Below, one piece after another: positions 62,393 through 64,000 of a DNA stretch of 64,000 nt. Position 1 is the stretch's first letter. Each line of letters opens with the position of its first letter. A model generated the notes under the pieces. The model had not been told where the DNA came from and ran no database searches. It saw only the letters and a list, made by a program, of their open reading frames with translations. The translations under genes and the position numbers were made by a program. The DNA lies in NCBI RefSeq assembly GCF_015191005.1, contig NZ_CP040442.1, positions 3,652,700 through 3,716,699 on the forward strand, in the 5' to 3' direction. The stretch comes from Kaistella flava (ex Peng et al. 2021). Lineage in GTDB: Bacteria > Bacteroidota > Bacteroidia > Flavobacteriales > Weeksellaceae.

Positions 62393-62400
62393 CAAATATA
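62393..62400 (-). promoter_or_regulatory. -7 box TATATTTG for the 61946 gene
   Basis: TATATTTGCA on the minus strand, 30 bp before ATG 62362, leaving a leader of about 25 nt. No clear -33 element. Confidence 0.5.
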
Positions 62401-62560
62401 CTTTGTAATTATTCATAAAAAGAAGTTTTTAAATATATTAACAGAAAGTTGACAAAAATCAGGAATAATTTTATTAATATGATAATTATCGATGGGGTCG
62501 ATTTTAAGATATTTTCAATTGATTATCTTTACGCTTCTCAAAATTAAAATTGTTATAACT

Positions 62561-63253
62561 ATGAATATCCTGTTAGCATCGACTTCTACGCTTTTTGGTG
62601 GAACCTATTTGGGTTATATTAAATCAGAAATTACTGAACTTTTTAAAGGAATTGACGAAATCATTTTTATTCCGTTCGCAAGACCTGGCGGAATTTCGCA
62701 TGATGATTATACCGCTACTGCAAAAGAGTTTTTTGCACAACTTAATATTAAGGTGAAAGGATTGCATGAATTTGAAAATCAAATCGCAGCAGTAAATGAA
62801 GCGAAAGGTTTTTTTACCGGTGGCGGAAATACTTTTTTATTAGTGAAAACTTTGCATGAAAAAAATTTGATGCAAACTATAAAAACGAATGTAGAAAACG
62901 GAAAACCTTATATGGGAACGAGTGCCGGATCGAATATTGGTGGCCTGAATATGAAAACCACCAACGATATGCCGATTGTTTATCCGCCAAGTTTTGAATG
63001 TATGGGTTTGGTTCCTTTTAATATTAACCCTCATTATCTGGATCCAAATCCGGATTTAAAACATAACGGTGAAACGCGCGAAACCAGAATCAAAGAGTTC
63101 TTAACTCAAAATGATACAAAGGTGATCGGACTTCGGGAAGGAAATTGGATTCGAAGAATTGGAAATCGAATTACCGTTGAAGGAAATGAGATGACCAGAG
63201 TTTTTGAAAAAGATAAAGAACCTTACGAAATTGAATCCGGAACTGAACTGTAA
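62561..63253 (+). CDS. pepE: Dipeptidase E (alpha-aspartyl dipeptidase)
   Basis: About 230 residues from ATG 62561. A cytoplasmic serine peptidase of family S51 that cleaves Asp-X dipeptides. The nucleophile is Ser121 in PYMGTSAGSNIGG, matching the position known in the E. coli enzyme. Seen also: TGGGNTFLLVKTL and INPHYLDPNP (catalytic His). A longer frame from ATG 62492 would add a hydrophobic, family-atypical 23 residues and is rejected. Confidence 0.92.
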   Translation: MNILLASTSTLFGGTYLGYIKSEITELFKGIDEIIFIPFARPGGISHDDYTATAKEFFAQLNIKVKGLHEFENQIAAVNEAKGFFTGGGNTFLLVKTLHEKNLMQTIKTNVENGKPYMGTSAGSNIGGLNMKTTNDMPIVYPPSFECMGLVPFNINPHYLDPNPDLKHNGETRETRIKEFLTQNDTKVIGLREGNWIRRIGNRITVEGNEMTRVFEKDKEPYEIESGTEL

Positions 63254-63455
63254 TTTTTAAAACTCAAAAACTCACAAAAGCTTTATTTTTGATTTTACAG
63301 TATTGTTAATAAAGTTCACCAAAACTTTGAATAATGTAATTTTTGGAAGAAATCGAAATTTGACAAACTTTAAAATAAAAATTATCTATTAAAAATCTTT
63401 GTCAAGAACACTTGATAAATTTCTTAAAAGTAAATTATTTTAAAGTTTATTTAAT

Positions 63456-63866
63456 TTAATCTTTCCAATTTTTTTCAATAAGTTTCATTAAAAAATCTGG
63501 ACACTTTATCACTTTGTTTTTTTTCGAATCAAGGAAAAATAAAGTTGTTTTTGCCTCCGTAATTTTCTCTTTAGAATCATTATAAATTTCATATTCAAAA
63601 TCGATTCGTACGCCCGGAATTTTTTTAATAAAAGTATGAATTTCGAGATTTTGATCGTAGAGAGCTGGTTTTAAATACTTAATGGAAAATTGGGAGACCG
63701 GCAACCAGATTCCACGGTGTTCTATCTCATCATATGGCATCCCAAGTTCCCGAAAAAGTTCTACTCGAGCTACTTCAAAATAGGTAGCATAGTTGCCATA
63801 ATAGACGTATTTCATCGGGTCGGTTTCTGCGTAACGTACTCTTATTGTGTGAGTTGTGTGTATCAT
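63456..63866 (-). CDS. YbgC/4-hydroxybenzoyl-CoA-type thioesterase
   Basis: About 136 residues. A hot-dog thioesterase with the catalytic-Asp motif VRYAETDPMKYVYYGNYATYF and VELFRELGMPYDEIE. It hydrolyses acyl-CoA or acyl-ACP thioesters. The ATG at 63866 is chosen over ATG 63887: a good promoter (63889-63920) puts the transcription start near 63884, downstream of the earlier codon. Confidence 0.9.
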   Translation of the reverse strand: MIHTTHTIRVRYAETDPMKYVYYGNYATYFEVARVELFRELGMPYDEIEHRGIWLPVSQFSIKYLKPALYDQNLEIHTFIKKIPGVRIDFEYEIYNDSKEKITEAKTTLFFLDSKKNKVIKCPDFLMKLIEKNWKD

Positions 63867-63888
63867 CTTAAGTGGTGAATTAGTCATA

Positions 63889-63920
63889 CAAATATATTTC
63901 TAATTAATCAATAGGACAAA
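63889..63920 (-). promoter_or_regulatory. Consensus Bacteroidota promoter (TTTG - 20 bp - TATATTTG)
   Basis: On the minus strand TTTG (63920-63917), exactly 20 bp, then TATATTTG (63896-63889). Both elements and the spacing match the published Bacteroidetes housekeeping consensus. It drives the thioesterase gene and is the best promoter in the window. Confidence 0.8.
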
Positions 63921-64000
63921 GATTTTTTTTTGACGTTTAAAAATTACATCTTTGTCTTCCCGTCAAACTTAACAAGCGAAGGAAAAATTGCAGCACGAAA

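Noticed and set aside
63921..64000. Possible 5' end of a gene at the right edge
   Set aside because: No ATG or conserved peptide is visible in any frame; the 80 bases are too few to judge.

Overview
The window (about 64 kb, AT-rich) comes from a member of the Bacteroidota, most likely class Flavobacteriia in the Chryseobacterium/Kaistella group (Weeksellaceae). The reasons are the type IX secretion protein PorT beside ubiE, a zapA - 6S RNA - rny block, housekeeping-type TAnnTTTG -7 promoter boxes, no recognisable Shine-Dalgarno sites, many small secreted PepSY-like and DUF6600-like proteins, and the close resemblance of many proteins to that group. No rRNA, tRNA, CRISPR array, transposase or phage gene was seen.

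1-10 kb, stress and envelope genes, all on +: a SHOCT protein (cut by the left edge), a fused cytochrome b561/sulfite-oxidase-type molybdoenzyme, an SPFH protein, a double PRC-barrel protein, an alpha-glucan phosphorylase, Dps, an unidentified membrane protein translationally coupled to a THEP1-like NTPase, and a TDT-family transporter. The SPFH and Dps genes share an almost identical 5' leader.

10-21.5 kb, central sugar metabolism, all on +: a type II NADH dehydrogenase, then transketolase, RpiB, transaldolase, a HAD phosphatase, Gnd, Zwf, Pgl and Pgi. This is the whole pentose phosphate pathway except ribulose-5-phosphate epimerase, joined to the glucose-6-phosphate/fructose-6-phosphate node.

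21.5-37 kb, secreted proteins and drug export: a run of small exported proteins (DUF6600-like, PepSY-like, a lipoprotein), an EmrAB/TolC-type operon on +, another exported protein, then on - an erythromycin-esterase-like lipoprotein and a complete RND operon (adaptor, pump, outer-membrane factor).

36.7-41 kb, beta-mannoside use, on -: manA, a phosphomannomutase-like HAD protein and a GH130 phosphorylase overlap by 4 bp at each junction, with glucokinase downstream. Together they could turn mannosides into mannose-1-P, mannose-6-P and fructose-6-P.

41-64 kb, mostly core genes on both strands: a GNAT acetyltransferase, a metallophosphoesterase, a KAS III, UbiE, PorT, a coiled-coil protein with ZapA, 6S RNA, RNase Y, thioesterases, an ArsC-like protein, Hsp20, GcvT, Idi, a SerA-like dehydrogenase, MscL, Nnr, Lgt, YidD, RarA, PheA and PepE. 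Genes here are separated by clear hairpin terminators, and several -7 boxes help fix translation starts. This part also holds a GC-rich structured repeat-like element (53.8 kb) and an inverted repeat at 50.0 kb; the latter shares a core sequence with one at 19.5 kb.
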